DNA of 64,000 nucleotides from Lepas anatifera (GCA_034440635.1 JAOTON010000385.1:2076501-2140500), one strand, 5' to 3'. Counted from the first letter of the stretch, positions 39,801 to 48,599 are shown. The notes: generated by a model not told the origin, from the sequence alone. Program-made: numbers and translations.

Positions 39801-40982
39801 TCAGAAATATTTCCCATTTGAGCCAAATTAGAAAAGTCAAAGAAGCTTCGTTGGGAGTATTAGAGGAACGTAATCAGGAGGCCTGTGGTAGGTCCCAGGA
39901 CTCAAGTTTTGGGATTATAGCTGTACCGAGACTGGTGGACAGGAGGTGGTTGGGGCAGAGGTAGGGTGTGCGAAGAGGGGCTTTACGACGACATTTTGAT
40001 TAGGGGACGCAGGCCTGGGACTATGAATGAGCGGAGGAGGAAGCTGTAGGAGGACAATTTTGAGCATAATGGCTGCATTTGAAAACGCCAGCGGGGCTGC
40101 AATTCACTTATAAATTTACGTAGGTCTATGCAAGTATTACGGAGGAAGTAGGTACAAAGACCGTTGGTCCAATTTCATAATCTTTAGGGGAACTTCCCCG
40201 CTGATTCATGACTTGGGGGACAAATGCCGATTCTCCCTCTTTCGATGAACCTGCAGTGCAAACTCCAGAACTTGTGGGTAATAGCAATAATGATTTTTGT
40301 ATCATTCTGCAGAATGCGAGCTCTACCGTGCTTTCGGGAAAGTTCGGCGGTCACTGACATATTTGAACGATTGTTAGCTTGCAGTTGCTTTATGTACAGA
40401 CAAACCGAGGGGAGGGGGAGGGAAAATGATCCATTTCAGCTTTTGGTGAGTAATCCTCCTTAGCCTTCTGGATTTTCCAAAGAAAGAGGCTAGATCCGCA
40501 GAGCTCTAGGTTTTAAATGGGACAATTTTTCGTCGGTTAGGAGCTGAAATATCAGAAACAGCCCTCCCCCTAAACTTCTAAGCCGATGGTAGCGTTCCTA
40601 GACGTGAGCCATGTGCTCATCGCTGAGAAACTGGACTGACTGCCACCTTTCCAAATTCTGTCAAGCCGCAGTCAGTTTCTGCCTCGCAGAATGACCTGTT
40701 TTACCATTATTCCCACATCCCGGACTGACCTGTTCTGCCACATCCAGCCTGGAAGGATCTTGAGACAGTTTTTGGCGAGCAGCTGGTCACCACGGAAGTA
40801 GCCTATCCAGTAGTCTGTGCACCTGTTCTTCATGTTGTCTAGTGGCAGCTCGTGGCGCGGGAAGCGAACCTGGGTCTTGGCCTTGCCGGAGCGGTGGCGC
40901 CCCACCTGAACGGAGGTGACCCGCCGCGAGCGCGACTGCGACGGGTCACCGCGGCTCAGCACCACAGTGTCATTGGACCACA
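21486..40982 (-). CDS. PI-PLC X domain-containing protein (PLCXD-like), five exons found, 5' end missing
   Basis: PLCXD proteins carry a phosphatidylinositol-specific phospholipase C X domain without the Y domain and are thought to cleave phosphoinositides. Minus-strand exons 40982-40730, 32283-32095, 26076-25932, 25375-25202 and 21899-21486 join in phase to about 390 residues. The first gives an arthropod-type N-terminal region ending KNCLKILPGWMWQNR. Next come the catalytic box NQLMIPGTHNSGTYK (first His), YGNRYLDLRVGY, FWVYHDFFPVRPI (second His), EVVVLDFHRFPVGFD, MEELWASDRRLLVSYADGET, WAAMAELTPSPWDI and WWSQASIVATDFFLGADMVD. The C-terminal tail after VDVAIEANLKRRE is unconserved. The remaining 5' exon or exons, likely with a signal peptide, were not recognised. 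The gene spans at least 19.5 kb, hosts another gene in its second intron, and is convergent with GTF2H2. The family call is firm; substrate and location are unknown. Confidence 0.9.
21900..23789 (-). other. PLCXD intron, no element recognised
   Basis: Mostly AT-rich sequence before the 19-bp arrays. No MITE or SINE end was found. Confidence 0.4.
23790..24400 (-). repeat. 19-bp donor-like minisatellite in the last PLCXD intron
   Basis: On the minus strand two 19-base versions alternate: TCTACCAGGTACTCCTCAG and TCTACCAGACACCCCTCAG. The first copies the exon junction ATCTACCAG|GTACGC at 25202. The 292-codon minus open frame is a repeat artefact. Confidence 0.93.
24790..25201 (-). repeat. Degenerate 19-bp array directly behind a PLCXD donor
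   Basis: Starting at the donor of the 25375-25202 exon, CTACCAGGTAC recurs about every 19-30 bases with variable spacers. It is the older-looking relative of the 23790 array. Confidence 0.9.
25202..25375 (-). CDS. PLCXD-like gene 1, third X-domain exon
   Basis: After GGCGCCGTCAG and before GTACGC. It encodes VHQRFVEYLAARLARWMAPR, VYDVTMEELWASDRRLLVSY and ADGETRRRSQYLWPTIYQ in phase 0. The donor context CTACCAG|GTACGC is the seed of the 19-bp arrays downstream in the intron. Confidence 0.9.
25932..26076 (-). CDS. PLCXD-like gene 1, exon with second catalytic histidine
   Basis: After TTACCGGCAG and before GTGAGC. It encodes SPFWVYHDFFPVRPIDRIIN, HVKWFLNSTREVVVLDFHRF and PVGFDNPR. The His of VYHD is the second catalytic His position of the family. 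Its junctions are phase 2 and phase 0, fitting both neighbours. Confidence 0.9.
26090..26370 (-). repeat. 31-bp array upstream of a PLCXD acceptor
   Basis: Units share GGACGTCATCACAGCTGACA and CGGCAG on the plus strand, with a period of 31. On the gene strand each unit carries CTGCCGTGTCAG, an acceptor-like string, and the first unit ends about 15-25 bases before the true acceptor at 26077. Confidence 0.88.
27000..27860 (+). repeat. 30-bp GC-rich array carrying ACGCGT in each unit
   Basis: The unit (GTAGAGGGGGCGGGGAACGC then GTCCTCCCGT) has a period of 30 and about 28 copies with small indels. It lies within a PLCXD intron. A different repeat of about 75 bases with GGCCGCTTTCGACGCCCATG follows at 27860-28010, three copies. 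Confidence 0.95.
29000..29069 (+). other. Possible untranslated first exon of the four-span gene
   Basis: ACAGAG|GTAAGTGTG at 29064-29078 is a strong donor and TCCTTGTTTTAG ending at 30589 a strong acceptor, in front of the coding exon. A leader exon ending at 29069 and a coding exon from 30590 would be a simple model. The 5' limit is a guess, and no transcript evidence is available. Confidence 0.3.
29788..29951. mobile_element. Second copy of the CAGGGGCGTAGCC MITE family, opposite orientation
   Basis: Ends AAGGGGCGTAGCCAAGG and GGCTACCCCTG; the interior (GGACACGATTCTGTAACAAA, TTTTTACCCATCAG, GGCCTGTCGCAGGGCCC) is the complement of the copy at 33844. No target duplication was recognised. 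Confidence 0.8.
30745..31389 (+). CDS. Four-span membrane protein nested in the PLCXD-like gene
   Basis: A 214-residue protein that starts MDRCCCCLPLRTGVLVLAIL. Hydrophobic segments lie at about residues 10-40, 62-85, 95-128 and 130-168, joined by a charged loop (DADYDENPEYYRHKN) and an RGVHRHRRR loop; the C-terminal 45 residues are hydrophilic. The Cys cluster followed by LRTG and four spans resembles LAPTM4-like and related small arthropod four-span (DUF4728-type) proteins, usually of endosomes or lysosomes; that link is by pattern only. In-frame stops lie upstream of the ATG (good +4 G), so the start is supported. It lies on the opposite strand inside the intron between PLCXD exons 32095 and 26076. 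AATAAA occurs at 31764. The codons before the stop are tandemly repeated behind it. Confidence 0.75.
   Translation: MDRCCCCLPLRTGVLVLAILHLVLNVTAMLAWAVFTLYCVLSVPDADYDENPEYYRHKNMVWVYVLLALLGVCSVNTAVSALLARGVHRHRRRLMLPWLLWYALFTALACLAWLGAVAYLVWALVVRVGTLRSIIVLGLCVSVAAGVLLFAVLWYWYACVAAYYSLLAPSELYVMAPLRPPLRLRSNGDVISSPYLEVVPPAVLESRSRWSVHA
31325..31512 (+). repeat. Triplication of the 3' end of the four-span gene
   Basis: Three units of about 60 bases share GCGCCACCGGCGGT, AGCAGGTCCCGCTGGT and TCCGTCCACGCCTAGTGA. The first is the last 20 codons plus the stop of the four-span gene; the second and third lie in its 3' untranslated region. Confidence 0.88.
31764..31769 (+). terminator. Candidate polyadenylation signal of the four-span gene
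   Basis: AATAAA, 375 bases after the stop codon and just before the 30-bp array. It is the first such hexamer behind the gene. Confidence 0.4.
31790..32094 (-). repeat. 30-bp array containing a splice donor in every unit
   Basis: On the minus strand the unit reads CGGCCCTGACATCAGACGTG followed by AGTACACAC. The end of the PLCXD exon (CGGCCCTCAGATGAGAC|GTGAGTACACAC) is itself a unit. About ten copies; most keep GTGAGT or GTGAGC. Confidence 0.92.
32095..32283 (-). CDS. PLCXD-like gene 1, catalytic exon with first histidine
   Basis: After TGGTCCGACAG and before GTGAGT. It encodes RDSLASMNINQLMIPGTHNS, GTYKRSRDIVFKLVTTQDED and VWSQLMYGNRYLDLRVGYRP. GTHNSGTY is the X-domain box with the catalytic His. 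The last 20 bases of the exon and the donor form the first unit of the adjoining 30-bp tandem array. Confidence 0.9.
32951..33243. mobile_element. hAT-like MITE copy 6
   Basis: The ends are CATAAGCGGGTCCAGG and CCTGGATCCGCCTACG with flanks GTTATAAA (32943-32950) and GTTATGAA (33244-33251), 7 of 8 alike. The interior keeps ATTGCTGATCAGGGGG, the CCATTTGGACCAGG block and CAAATCCTATCGAGGGAG. Confidence 0.88.
33436..34490 (-). repeat. AGGTCA-rich repeat, long copy
   Basis: It begins GCGCGACTTGATGGG (complement of the end seen at 300-320) and ends near CCCCGCCAATGCGCGTGTTT at 34450-34470, so the two ends are inverted. TGACCT/AGGTCA hexamers recur in the interior (33760-33830, 34260-34330). A MITE sits inside at 33844-34019. 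It looks like a degenerate DNA transposon without coding capacity. Confidence 0.65.
33844..34019. mobile_element. Second hAT-type MITE family, exact 8-bp target duplication
   Basis: A 176-base element with ends CAGGGGCGTAGCCAGG and GCTACGCCCCTG, flanked by ATTAGAAC at 33836-33843 and 34020-34027. CAGGGGCG-type ends with an 8-base duplication are usual for hAT elements. It is inserted in an AGGTCA-rich repeat. Confidence 0.92.
35055..35143 (+). pseudogene. RACK1: RACK1 fragment, last WD repeat
   Basis: RACK1 is a seven-WD40 scaffold on the small ribosomal subunit. Across frames this piece reads PQC, SLAWSSDD, then LFVA and SDSEIRVW, in the order of the RACK1 C-terminal repeat. It holds in-frame stops (TAA and two TGA) and a frame change, so it is not translated. 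It lies about 150 bases before a second, longer fragment in the same orientation, with a 21-bp array between them. Confidence 0.65.
35165..35290 (+). repeat. 21-bp array between the RACK1 fragments
   Basis: Six units built on GGTCTGTCGGCTGGTACGGA (21 bases), alternating GGTACGG and GGCACGG. It stays open in the frames read because the period is a multiple of three. Confidence 0.93.
35297..35735 (+). pseudogene. RACK1: RACK1 fragment, WD repeats 5 to 7
   Basis: Reading across frames gives WDGMGKV, CKLKTSHD, YHGYLNTITTS, LASSPCALGG, then ELDDGKHLYALCHQEPINSL and finally SLARSSNVCILLTAYSWNEI. The same order appears in RACK1 (CKLKTNH, GYLNTVTVSPDGSLCASGG, DLNDGKHLYTL, IINALCFSP, the SLAWS repeat). 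The reading needs several frame changes and the segment between the sixth and seventh repeats is shortened. No intron interrupts it, so it is most likely a decayed processed copy inside an intron of the PLCXD-like gene. Confidence 0.75.
36720..37600 (+). repeat. AGGTCA-rich repeat
   Basis: The same composition and order: AGGTCA-type motifs at 36725-36755, ATATGACCTTGCTAGA, GCTAGGTCAAGGTCACATGG, then GACCTGACATGACCTGACCT at 37430 and an end motif GGGGCGCGTATTAAATG at 37574. Confidence 0.65.
37601..40729. other. PLCXD intron, little recognised
   Basis: 38100-38280 is a GC-rich patch with GACGGACCCGGG repeated and a CGCTTTTGGCGCCCATGAGT motif resembling 27870-27990. 39290-39370 holds GGATCCAGG and nested GGCCAAGGCC palindromes, perhaps MITE debris. 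The 234-codon open frame at 39260-39964 starts with TTG and has no domain. Confidence 0.35.
40730..40982 (-). CDS. PLCXD-like gene 1, N-terminal region exon
   Basis: Read on the minus strand it follows TATGCCCGCAG and precedes GTCAGT. It encodes VWSNDTVVLSRGDPSQSRSR through DYWIGYFRGDQLLAKNCLKI and LPGWMWQN. DYWIGYFR...NCLKI resembles RWVAYMRH...NCLKI of the paralogue at 52-53 kb, which supports the assignment. The exon starts with two bases of a split codon, so at least one exon lies further upstream. Confidence 0.8.
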
Positions 40983-40999
40983 CTGCGGGCATACAGGCA

Positions 41000-41090
41000 G
41001 ACAGACAGACAGGTGGGTCAGACAAGTCAGATCTAAAGAAGACAGGCTGACGGCCAGCCAGAGGGGGAGTAAACAGTCAGACAGACAGGC

Positions 41091-41134
<44 letters not shown>

Positions 41135-41157
41135 GACAGACAGACGACAGACAACGC

Positions 41158-41198
<41 letters not shown>

Positions 41199-41410
41199 GG
41201 TGAGTCGGACAAGTCACCGACAAAAAGATAGACAGACATCCAAGAGACATACAGAGACAAAAAGAGACATACAGACATATAGACTGACAGATGAGTCAGA
41301 CGAGTTAGAGCTATGGAGGCAGACTGACCTTCACTCATATGTCATAAACAGACAGACAGTAGACAAAAACAGACATACAGACAGACAAATGACTCAGACT
41401 AGTTAGAGCT
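41000..41410 (+). repeat. (ACAG)n microsatellite upstream of a PLCXD exon
   Basis: Clean (ACAG)n at 41076-41200 with looser units to 41400. On the gene strand it is (TCTG)n and supplies the pyrimidine-rich tract before the acceptor at 40983. Confidence 0.93.
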
Positions 41411-42127
41411 ATAGAGACAGACTGCCCCGCATCCAGAGGTGGTAAGTAGTCAGACCGACAGACAAACAGAGCACTATTGTACTGAATCACTGTACCACCA
41501 CACGAACAAGAGGAGAGCAGATTGTCTGCACGGGTGAGAAACAGGATGACAATTACGAAAACAGGATTGATTGTGACGGGATGAAGCAATTATTTCTAGG
41601 CTTGGTTTGGAACGGGACGGAACGGCAAAATTTATCCTGAAAGATGCTGGTGAAAAACAGAGTGAGACGCGACGGACCCACTCATCGGATTCAGTTTCTG
41701 AGGCGGAGCGGCTTTTGGAGACCCAGCAACGAAACATATCGGTCATGGCATCGATAGCCCAGTTTAGAGCCTCAAAGTATGCAGCACCCATATCGTGCCG
41801 AGCTCTGTTTAGACCCACTATCACAGAGGAGAACTAGTAAAACACAGCTAAGGCCGGAGTAGGTAAGGTCCTTACTGTGCCTGCCGTCATCCATATGAAA
41901 CACCCAGTGCATTCTCAGCAGCCGCTGTGTTTTGAGTCAGACACCAGGGCCCACTCGGTCAGCGCCCGTAAGAGCATTTTGCTGGTAACATTAGTTGCTA
42001 TTTTTAGAACTGAATGTGCATGTACGTATTGGTCTCAGGATGATATATGATAAAGAACAAACTCTCTGCCTTTCTTGATACACAAAGTGCTGAGTCCCGT
42101 CTCATCAACATACTTTGAATGAAGAAC

Positions 42128-42960
42128 ATTCCATAACACCCGCACTGGAGATGGGTCTGGCACTAACGCGCACTGGAGGGGGACTGGTAGACCCCGTAAG
42201 ATCTCGGAAACTAAGAGGCGTGGAAAAACGTGGGTTGGTTGGTGGATAAAACTATGGAGATCTATATGATAGCCAATTTTCATTGACCTAGGTCAATATC
42301 TTCAAGGTCAAACCAGGTCATAAGATCAAATTTTGACCGTGCTTGGAACCTATTGGGAAATACCATACTTATGCGAGACAACGTCGGGAATAGGCTAAAG
42401 CCGGAGCAGGGTCATAAAGAGAAGGTCAAAACAATTTTTCTAAAATTTTAGGGTCAAGGTCATTTAAGGTCATTTACCTATGACGTCACAATATGGTATA
42501 AAACCTATCATATACACTAAACTAGCATTATGGCAACCGCCACACGGACAATAGAGCTCTTTATCAAAACACGTACTTTATTAACTTTTTAATACTATGC
42601 GTTTCAGAAACAGAGTTCCTTCGTCAGTAGCTCACATCAAAAACACTGTAAAGACACATACAAAAGCTAAGGTTTTCGAACTTTAGCTTTTGTATGTGTC
42701 TTTACAGTGTTTTTGATGTGAGATTCTGACGAAGGAACTCTGTTTCTGAAAAGTGTAGTATTCAAAAAATTATTAAGTACGTGTTTTGATAAAGATCTCT
42801 ATTGTCCGTGTGGCGATTCAAATTGTCAACAGAAAACATGATGACAACCGTTGGGCGGGAAATGAGGATTGACATTTACCCATGACCTTTGATCTTGGAA
42901 TTCTACCTTGACCTTGAGTTACCTGAAGATCCTGAAAATGATAAATAATTAAATCAAACG
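42128..42960 (+). repeat. AGGTCA-rich repeat, sister of 47806, holding the foldback insertion
   Basis: It shares AACACCCGCACTGG, GGGTCTGGCACTAACGC, AGCCAATTTTCATTGA, CTAGGTCAATAT, TTTAGGGTCAAGGTCAT and GGGCGGGAAATGAGGATTGA, in the same order, with 47806-48290. Confidence 0.85.
42539..42814. mobile_element. Foldback element inserted in an AGGTCA-rich repeat
   Basis: Two nearly identical inverted arms of about 130 bases (42539-42670 and 42681-42814) end in GCCACACGGACAATAGAG and its complement, with an 11-base loop. The related repeat at 47806 lacks this segment, giving an empty-site comparison. Near-repeats ATGGCAACC (42530-42538) and ATGACAACC lie on both sides, the second 26 bases beyond the arm. 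Confidence 0.88.
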
Positions 42961-43689
42961 AAATTTTAACACAAACTCAACGTTTCATTGGGCGGAGGGA
43001 GGGGTGCCCAGGCACCTCCAAAGATATATAAATCCACACCCCCGCTGTATACTCAAGCAGGGACCCTTGCCCGTCCGTTAGACCACGCCCACACTGGACG
43101 GTTATTGGTCTATAAACGGCACCATACTCACGCTGGAAGTGAGGACCGTGCCGCCAGTTCAGCTCCAAATCGCGCGAGCGTGGCCTGCCGATGGTTATAT
43201 CAGTTAGTTAGGCCTATCAGTTAGGATTCATTCAGAACAAGGTTAAAAACCGCACTTAACGATGTAAATTCTGATTTACAGTTGTAGCCCTGTAGTTGCA
43301 TTTTAAGATTGAGACCTGTAAGACGCAAGGTATATTTGTTCTGTCAGACCGACCGAGCAATTTTCAGAACAGAGAAGTGAACTTGGATAGCAATCACTGG
43401 GTCTGGTCGCTCCCCATTTCAGAAACATTTCACGACACCCCTGCTTAAAGCTGGTGAAGCAGTTACGTGTTTTGGGCGAAACTGCTTTGTTTATTCTTTT
43501 GACATTTATATTGAACGCCATAACGGCATTCCAATTCAACCACCACTGAACCGAAGCGAGCTTGTCAGGCCGTATTCTCAGATAGCGGCTGAAAAGTCTG
43601 AGCCCAGCTAGGGAAGGCTACAGCCCAGCCGAGACTTACTTGGTGAGAGGTGAGACAGTGAGGTGGACGGCGACGGCAGGACCCCGCAG

Positions 43690-44465
43690 CCGCTCGGCAC
43701 TGCACACTGAAACACAGCTGACGCTCTCATCATTCAAGCGGTAGAATCTGAGCACTCAAAACTTCCACCAGAGGACACAGAGCACTGTACACTGAAACAC
43801 AGCTGACGCTCTCATCATTCAAACGGTAAAATCTGAGCACTCAAAACATCCACCAGAGGACACAGAGCACTGTGCCCTGAAACACAGCTGACGCTCTCAT
43901 CATTGAAGTGGTAGAATCTGAGCACTCAAAACTTCCACCAGAGGACACAGAGCACTGTGCACTGAAACACAGCTGACGCTCTCATCATTCAAGTGGTAGA
44001 ATCTGAGCACTCAAAACATCCACCAGAGGACACAGAGCACTGTGCACTGAAACACAGTTGACGCTCTCATCATTCAAAGTGGTAGAATCTGAGCACTCCA
44101 AACATCCACCAGAGGACACAGAGCACTGCACCCTGAAACACAGCTGACGCTCTCATCATTGAAACGGTAGAATCTGAACAGACAAAGCATCCACCTGAGG
44201 ACACAGAGCACTGTGCACTGAAACACAGTTGACGCTCTCATCATTAAAGCGGTAGAATCTGAGCACTCAAAACAGCCAACAGAGGACACAGAACACTGCA
44301 CACTGAAACACAGCTGACGCTCTCATTATTCAAGTGGTAGAATCTGAGCACTCAAAACTTCCACCAGACGACACAGAGCACTGCGCACTGAAACACAGCT
44401 GACTCTCTTATCATTTAAGTGGTAGAATCTGGATATTCAAAACATCCACCAGAGGACACAGAGAG
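43690..44465 (+). repeat. 85-bp satellite, about nine copies
   Basis: GGTAGAATCTGAGCACTCAA recurs at 43740, 43825, 43910 and 43995, a strict period of 85. Each unit also has CTGAAACACAGCTGACGCTC and CCACCAGAGGACACAGAGCA. Copies are 90-95 percent alike by eye. No promoter-like or coding signal was seen. Confidence 0.95.
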
Positions 44466-45563
44466 TTTGATTTTCCCACGCTGCTGCTCCGCTCATCGGT
44501 AAACTTATGAGAAAAATCCACCAGAAGTGCATTTGTACGCCTTGCACGTGGATAAAATTGTTTTTAAAGACTTTCTCCATAGAGATCCACTATAACTGAG
44601 CGGACAGCACACCTGTGTGAACGTCAAATTGAACGTTTTGTTAGTACAAATCTGACCTCTGAGAGGAAGCTCGTGACTGTTTACTGAAATACCTCTCTGC
44701 TAATGGTATCCAATTTAATTCAATTCAACATTCCGAAAGGTTGTATGACACACCTATGTGCAGAATCCTCGCAATGATATGTCTTTTCTTCAATTATTTA
44801 GTGGCCTAATCAAGCTCTATTGAAATTAGCACGTGATTCTCATTAACCTGCGATTTGTACTAACAAACTTTATTTGACGTCGGGGTATTGCCTTTTTGAT
44901 GTTCTAGTTATAGTGACTCTTGACTTTCTCAATTTCTTACTTGCTGGTGCTACCGAAATTCAAGTCGTTGCTAAAAGTACAAATGAGCTGCAGAAAATTA
45001 TTGATGAAACCCCGTGTAGGGTTACAAACTGATTTAGAGTAAATCGATATCGTTGAACGTCTCAAATTCATTTTATCAAATTTGTTCTAAACGTAAATAT
45101 TCTCATAAAATATTGCTATAAGTGGAGAAAATATAAAACGTAAAAAATGAACTAAGTACCTTGAAGTGTTGTGGGAGTAAGCTAAGACCCTAAAAAGATA
45201 ACCAAACAGAAGACAGTAAAAACGCTAAAAGACTTAAACCCACCAAAAACCTCCCGGCGGCCAAAAGAAGGCAAAAATGCAATATCTCAGACAAAAACAG
45301 TTCAAAAAGGTACAATATGCAAAAGTCCAGAAACTAAAACACGTAAAGCCTAAAAATCCCAAAAAGGCTAAGACAAGGTAAGATCAGGTAAAGAGCGTAG
45401 GATGAGGCAAATGCAATGTTTTGCTCCTTGTCCGTCGCCAGGTGAGGAGTGTGATATGGAGGTGGCTAGGGGCACTTGGATGTTTCAGCTTATCTGATGC
45501 AGGACAGATTAGGTCCTTTCAAGTCACTGACCTTGACAGACCTCGGAATGTCAAAGGTCAATA
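44466..45563. other. Intergenic, AT-rich, nothing recognised
   Basis: 45170-45420 has many CTAAAA/CCAAAAAG motifs. No gene or element was identified. Confidence 0.4.
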
Positions 45564-45935
45564 GCCGCCCCGGTAGCTCAATTGGTAGAGCGTTGGACTC
45601 CGGCCCGCTGCTCAGGAACATGCAGTGGCAGTGCGTGTCCAGGCTTGGGATCGGCGCCCTTGAGACGCTCCGGCGCTCAACATTTATCCGACGTAGGTCG
45701 GTTGGCAACCGAATAGTGAGAAGGTGACCTGAGCGGGGCGACAGTCCCTGTGCTTTGTGGGACGTTAAACTTTGGCTTCTTAATTAGCCCTTCATTGTGG
45801 GAGTTGTTCATTTGTGTGGTGGAATCGGGAGCTCCGTGGCAAGTCCGTTGATGACTTTAGTGAGCCTCCGACTCCAAAAACCGAACAGAGAGCACATTGG
45901 AAAAAAATTATGAAAAAGCCATCCACTCATGTACT
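45564..45935 (+). mobile_element. tRNA-derived SINE family A, long copy
   Basis: The head CCGGTAGCTCAATTGGTAGA is a tRNA A-box and CTTGGGATCGGCGCCC lies at the B-box position, but the tRNA cannot fold as a gene because a CATGCAGTGGCAGTG insert sits in the anticodon region. A tRNA-unrelated body follows: CGACGTAGGTCGGTTGGCAA, GTGCTTTGTGGGACGTTAAA, CTCCGACTCCAAAAACCGAA. Three other copies lie in this window. Confidence 0.85.
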
Positions 45936-45999
45936 CGGGAACTACTGGGGAACAGCATGTGCAGATGCGTGTGTTCGATGACTCTGGTAAAGGTCATTT

Positions 46000-46450
46000 A
46001 AGGTTGGTGACCCTTTTGACCTTTGATGTGGTTTCTGACCCTTGGTGACATTTTTCCAACAAACCGTTAAAAGTATAACAGCTTGGTGGTTGACTGTCAA
46101 TAATCGTCATTATTCTATGAAATTAGAGCACCCTAGGTCGTGACCTTATTTGACCTTGAAATGATCTGAGCTGAAAAAATCACCAAGGTAAGTGGTAGAC
46201 ACTTCGTCCAAAACATGCACAAAGGCATGCAAATATCTCATCATAGGATTGGATATATTGACACGAGGTCGACAGGGTCACTTGAGGTCACCTAAGGTCA
46301 CTGTCTCAAGTCACATACCCAAGAGATTAAGTGCCATCAACGCAAGTGCAAAAATCCTAAAACCTAAGTTAGAACCCCGTCCGTGTCAAATTTCTGTTCC
46401 TAGATCAAACGTATTGAGGAAGACGGCTAAGACCTGGCGCAAGCCATGTC
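46000..46450 (+). repeat. AGGTCA-rich repeat fragment
   Basis: Dense hexamer motifs: AAAGGTCATTTAAGGTTGGT, CCTTTTGACCTTTGATG, CTAGGTCGTGACCTTATTTG, GGTCACTTGAGGTCACCTAA. Neither end was recognised. Confidence 0.5.
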
Positions 46451-47799
46451 CCAGATATTGCAGCCCATGTCATTCCCTGGAGTGTCTCAGTTTTAAACTT
46501 ATACTTATGTTCAGGCAGGACGTTTCTTTTAAAGGGAGTGCCACACTCCTGTAACATGTTTTGAGCTGAGATAGCAGTTTTGTAGAGCGTGTCGAGAAAG
46601 CGCCAATGCCATATTTCATTTCATCCACAGTTCTCTGTATTACATTTCCGCACACTTTAAAGTTGAAATTAAACGGCCTCCATCCCCTAATTCAAACCAT
46701 GGATGAATATGTTCCATCTGGCCTCGCATGTCACGTGATAAATGCCAGCAATGTTATTGCTGTCGCAACTTTAACATGCTGCGAGCTACCATTCTCGTAA
46801 TTTCATGCGATGCTTTGGTCAACACAGGGTAAGAATAAAAGTTTTTTGTTTTGAATCATTGGAGATGAAAAAATGCGTGTTCCAGATTTCCAGACTAAAA
46901 GGTGGTCACGAGTAGTCATTTGTGTGGTCTGGACAGCGGCCAATTCCCTTCAGGACTTCGGGCTGGAATTGCGCCCACTTCGCTGTTGCGGCGTGCACTC
47001 CCCAGTGTAACACCATCTCATAGGTAGCCTGGAGGTAGCCGCGGAAAATTATCCCACGGATCAGCCTTGACCCAGAGGCCCCGGTCACCCAGGGTCAGCA
47101 ACCATATTGAGATTTAAAGAAGGCCATTGACCCTAAATCACCTTCGCCAGTGCAATATAACACTTTTGTTCGCACATGCGACTAGTATCAGTTATCGAGC
47201 ATATGGATGGCCCTCGAATGGCTCGTTGATCTTTGACCTTCCAAGATCAGTCGTATTCAGTGACCTGGAATGACCTCATTTAAGATGCAGCAGTATATGT
47301 AGAAACATGTATTTGCATGGAAAACCGGTTTACTGAGACTGCACTTGCTCACGAACTTCAAGGGGCCAAAATTCGTCAGGTTTTATTTGATTGCAAAGGT
47401 AATTACTTGGACGTTGATATCATTCCCTGCGCTAAACATTGAAAATGCCTCAAAATACGGTTCTACAAGGCTGATGTACTAAAGTTTGGCGCATAAAGGT
47501 GCAGCGCGAATGGGTCTTTCGTGATTTCAGAATTTTGGGGTAATCTGTGTGACCTGTAAAGATTACCTAAAATTATGGTGAAAAATAATGTGAAATAAAA
47601 ATGAAATAATAATGTGAGCCCGGTGAAAATTAATATACCAGCAGAGATTCCAGGACATGAGTAGCGCGCTGCAACTTACCGTGGCTTTCTATCTAGCTTG
47701 CATGATCTCTGTATCTGTAGATTTCAAACGGCTTGTTGGGATCGAACCAACCCTCCCCAGGTAAGTCTAGGGGGTAAACACCTCCAGTAGGGCTAAGAT

Positions 47800-48480
47800 G
47801 TAACACCCGCACTGGGAAGGGGTCTGGCACTAACGCATACTGAAGGGGGCTTGGTAGGCCCCCTGAGATCTCAAAAACTAGGAGGCGTAGAAAAACGCCG
47901 AGTAGGGGCTGGGTAGGAGCTATAGTGATCTACGTCATAGCCAATTTTCATTGAACTAGGTCAATATTTTCAAGGTCAAACGAAGTCGTAAATGTCAAAT
48001 TTTAGCCGTACTTAGGACCTATTGGGAAAATTCCGTAATTATGCTGGGAACCGTCGGAAATGTGTTAAAGACGGATCAGAGTCCTAGAGAGAAGGTCATA
48101 AATAATATAATCTAAAATTTTGGGGTCAAGGTCATGTTAGGTCATGTACCTATGGTGTCATAATATGGTATACACCCTATAATGTACAATATAACTAATA
48201 CTATAGCAACCGATTGGGCGGGAAATGAGGATTGAATTTACCCCTGAAATTTGACCTTGATCTTGACCTTGAGTTACCTTAACTATGACGTCATAGCATA
48301 ATATACGTCGGACCGGGTAACGCCATTTGACCGGAAGCACTGGGCCCAATGACCTTGAAAGTGCTCATGTGACCTGGAACTGTGACATTTAACCTTAACC
48401 TCCATGTGAGGTTACCCTGACATATCATCTTGCATATGTGGCGTTATGACGTCACAATTCGGTCTTCAATGCAAGCGGAG
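47800..48480 (+). repeat. AGGTCA-rich repeat, empty-site copy
   Basis: Colinear with 42128-42960 but without the foldback insertion: CTATAGCAACC runs directly into GATTGGGCGGGAAATG at 48192-48225. Further TGACCT motifs follow to 48420. Confidence 0.82.
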
Positions 48481-48599
48481 TGGTCCGACCACGCAATCTC
48501 AAAATGCAGGTCTGACTTTGGAAGCCTATAAGTAAAAATAATTGCTAACCCATTTTCCAAAATCCTTTCACCATTCAACACGCCGTGAAATTCTGTTAA

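Noticed and set aside
39260..39964. 234-codon plus frame as a gene
   Set aside because: It opens with TTG, has no recognisable domain, and includes GGATCCAGG-type repeat debris.
41474..41824. Missing 5' exon of PLCXD-like gene 1
   Set aside because: The minus frame is open, but the sequence does not resemble the family N-terminus and starts with GTG.
43690..44465. CRISPR-like array
   Set aside because: The whole 85-bp unit is repeated with no unique spacers, and the DNA is eukaryotic.
45564..45640. tRNA gene
   Set aside because: The A-box is good but the anticodon region holds an unpairable insert and the segment continues into a body shared with other SINE copies.
46529..46900. Second full copy of the TTAA element
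   Set aside because: The left end and one inner motif resemble it, but no right terminal repeat with TTAA was found.
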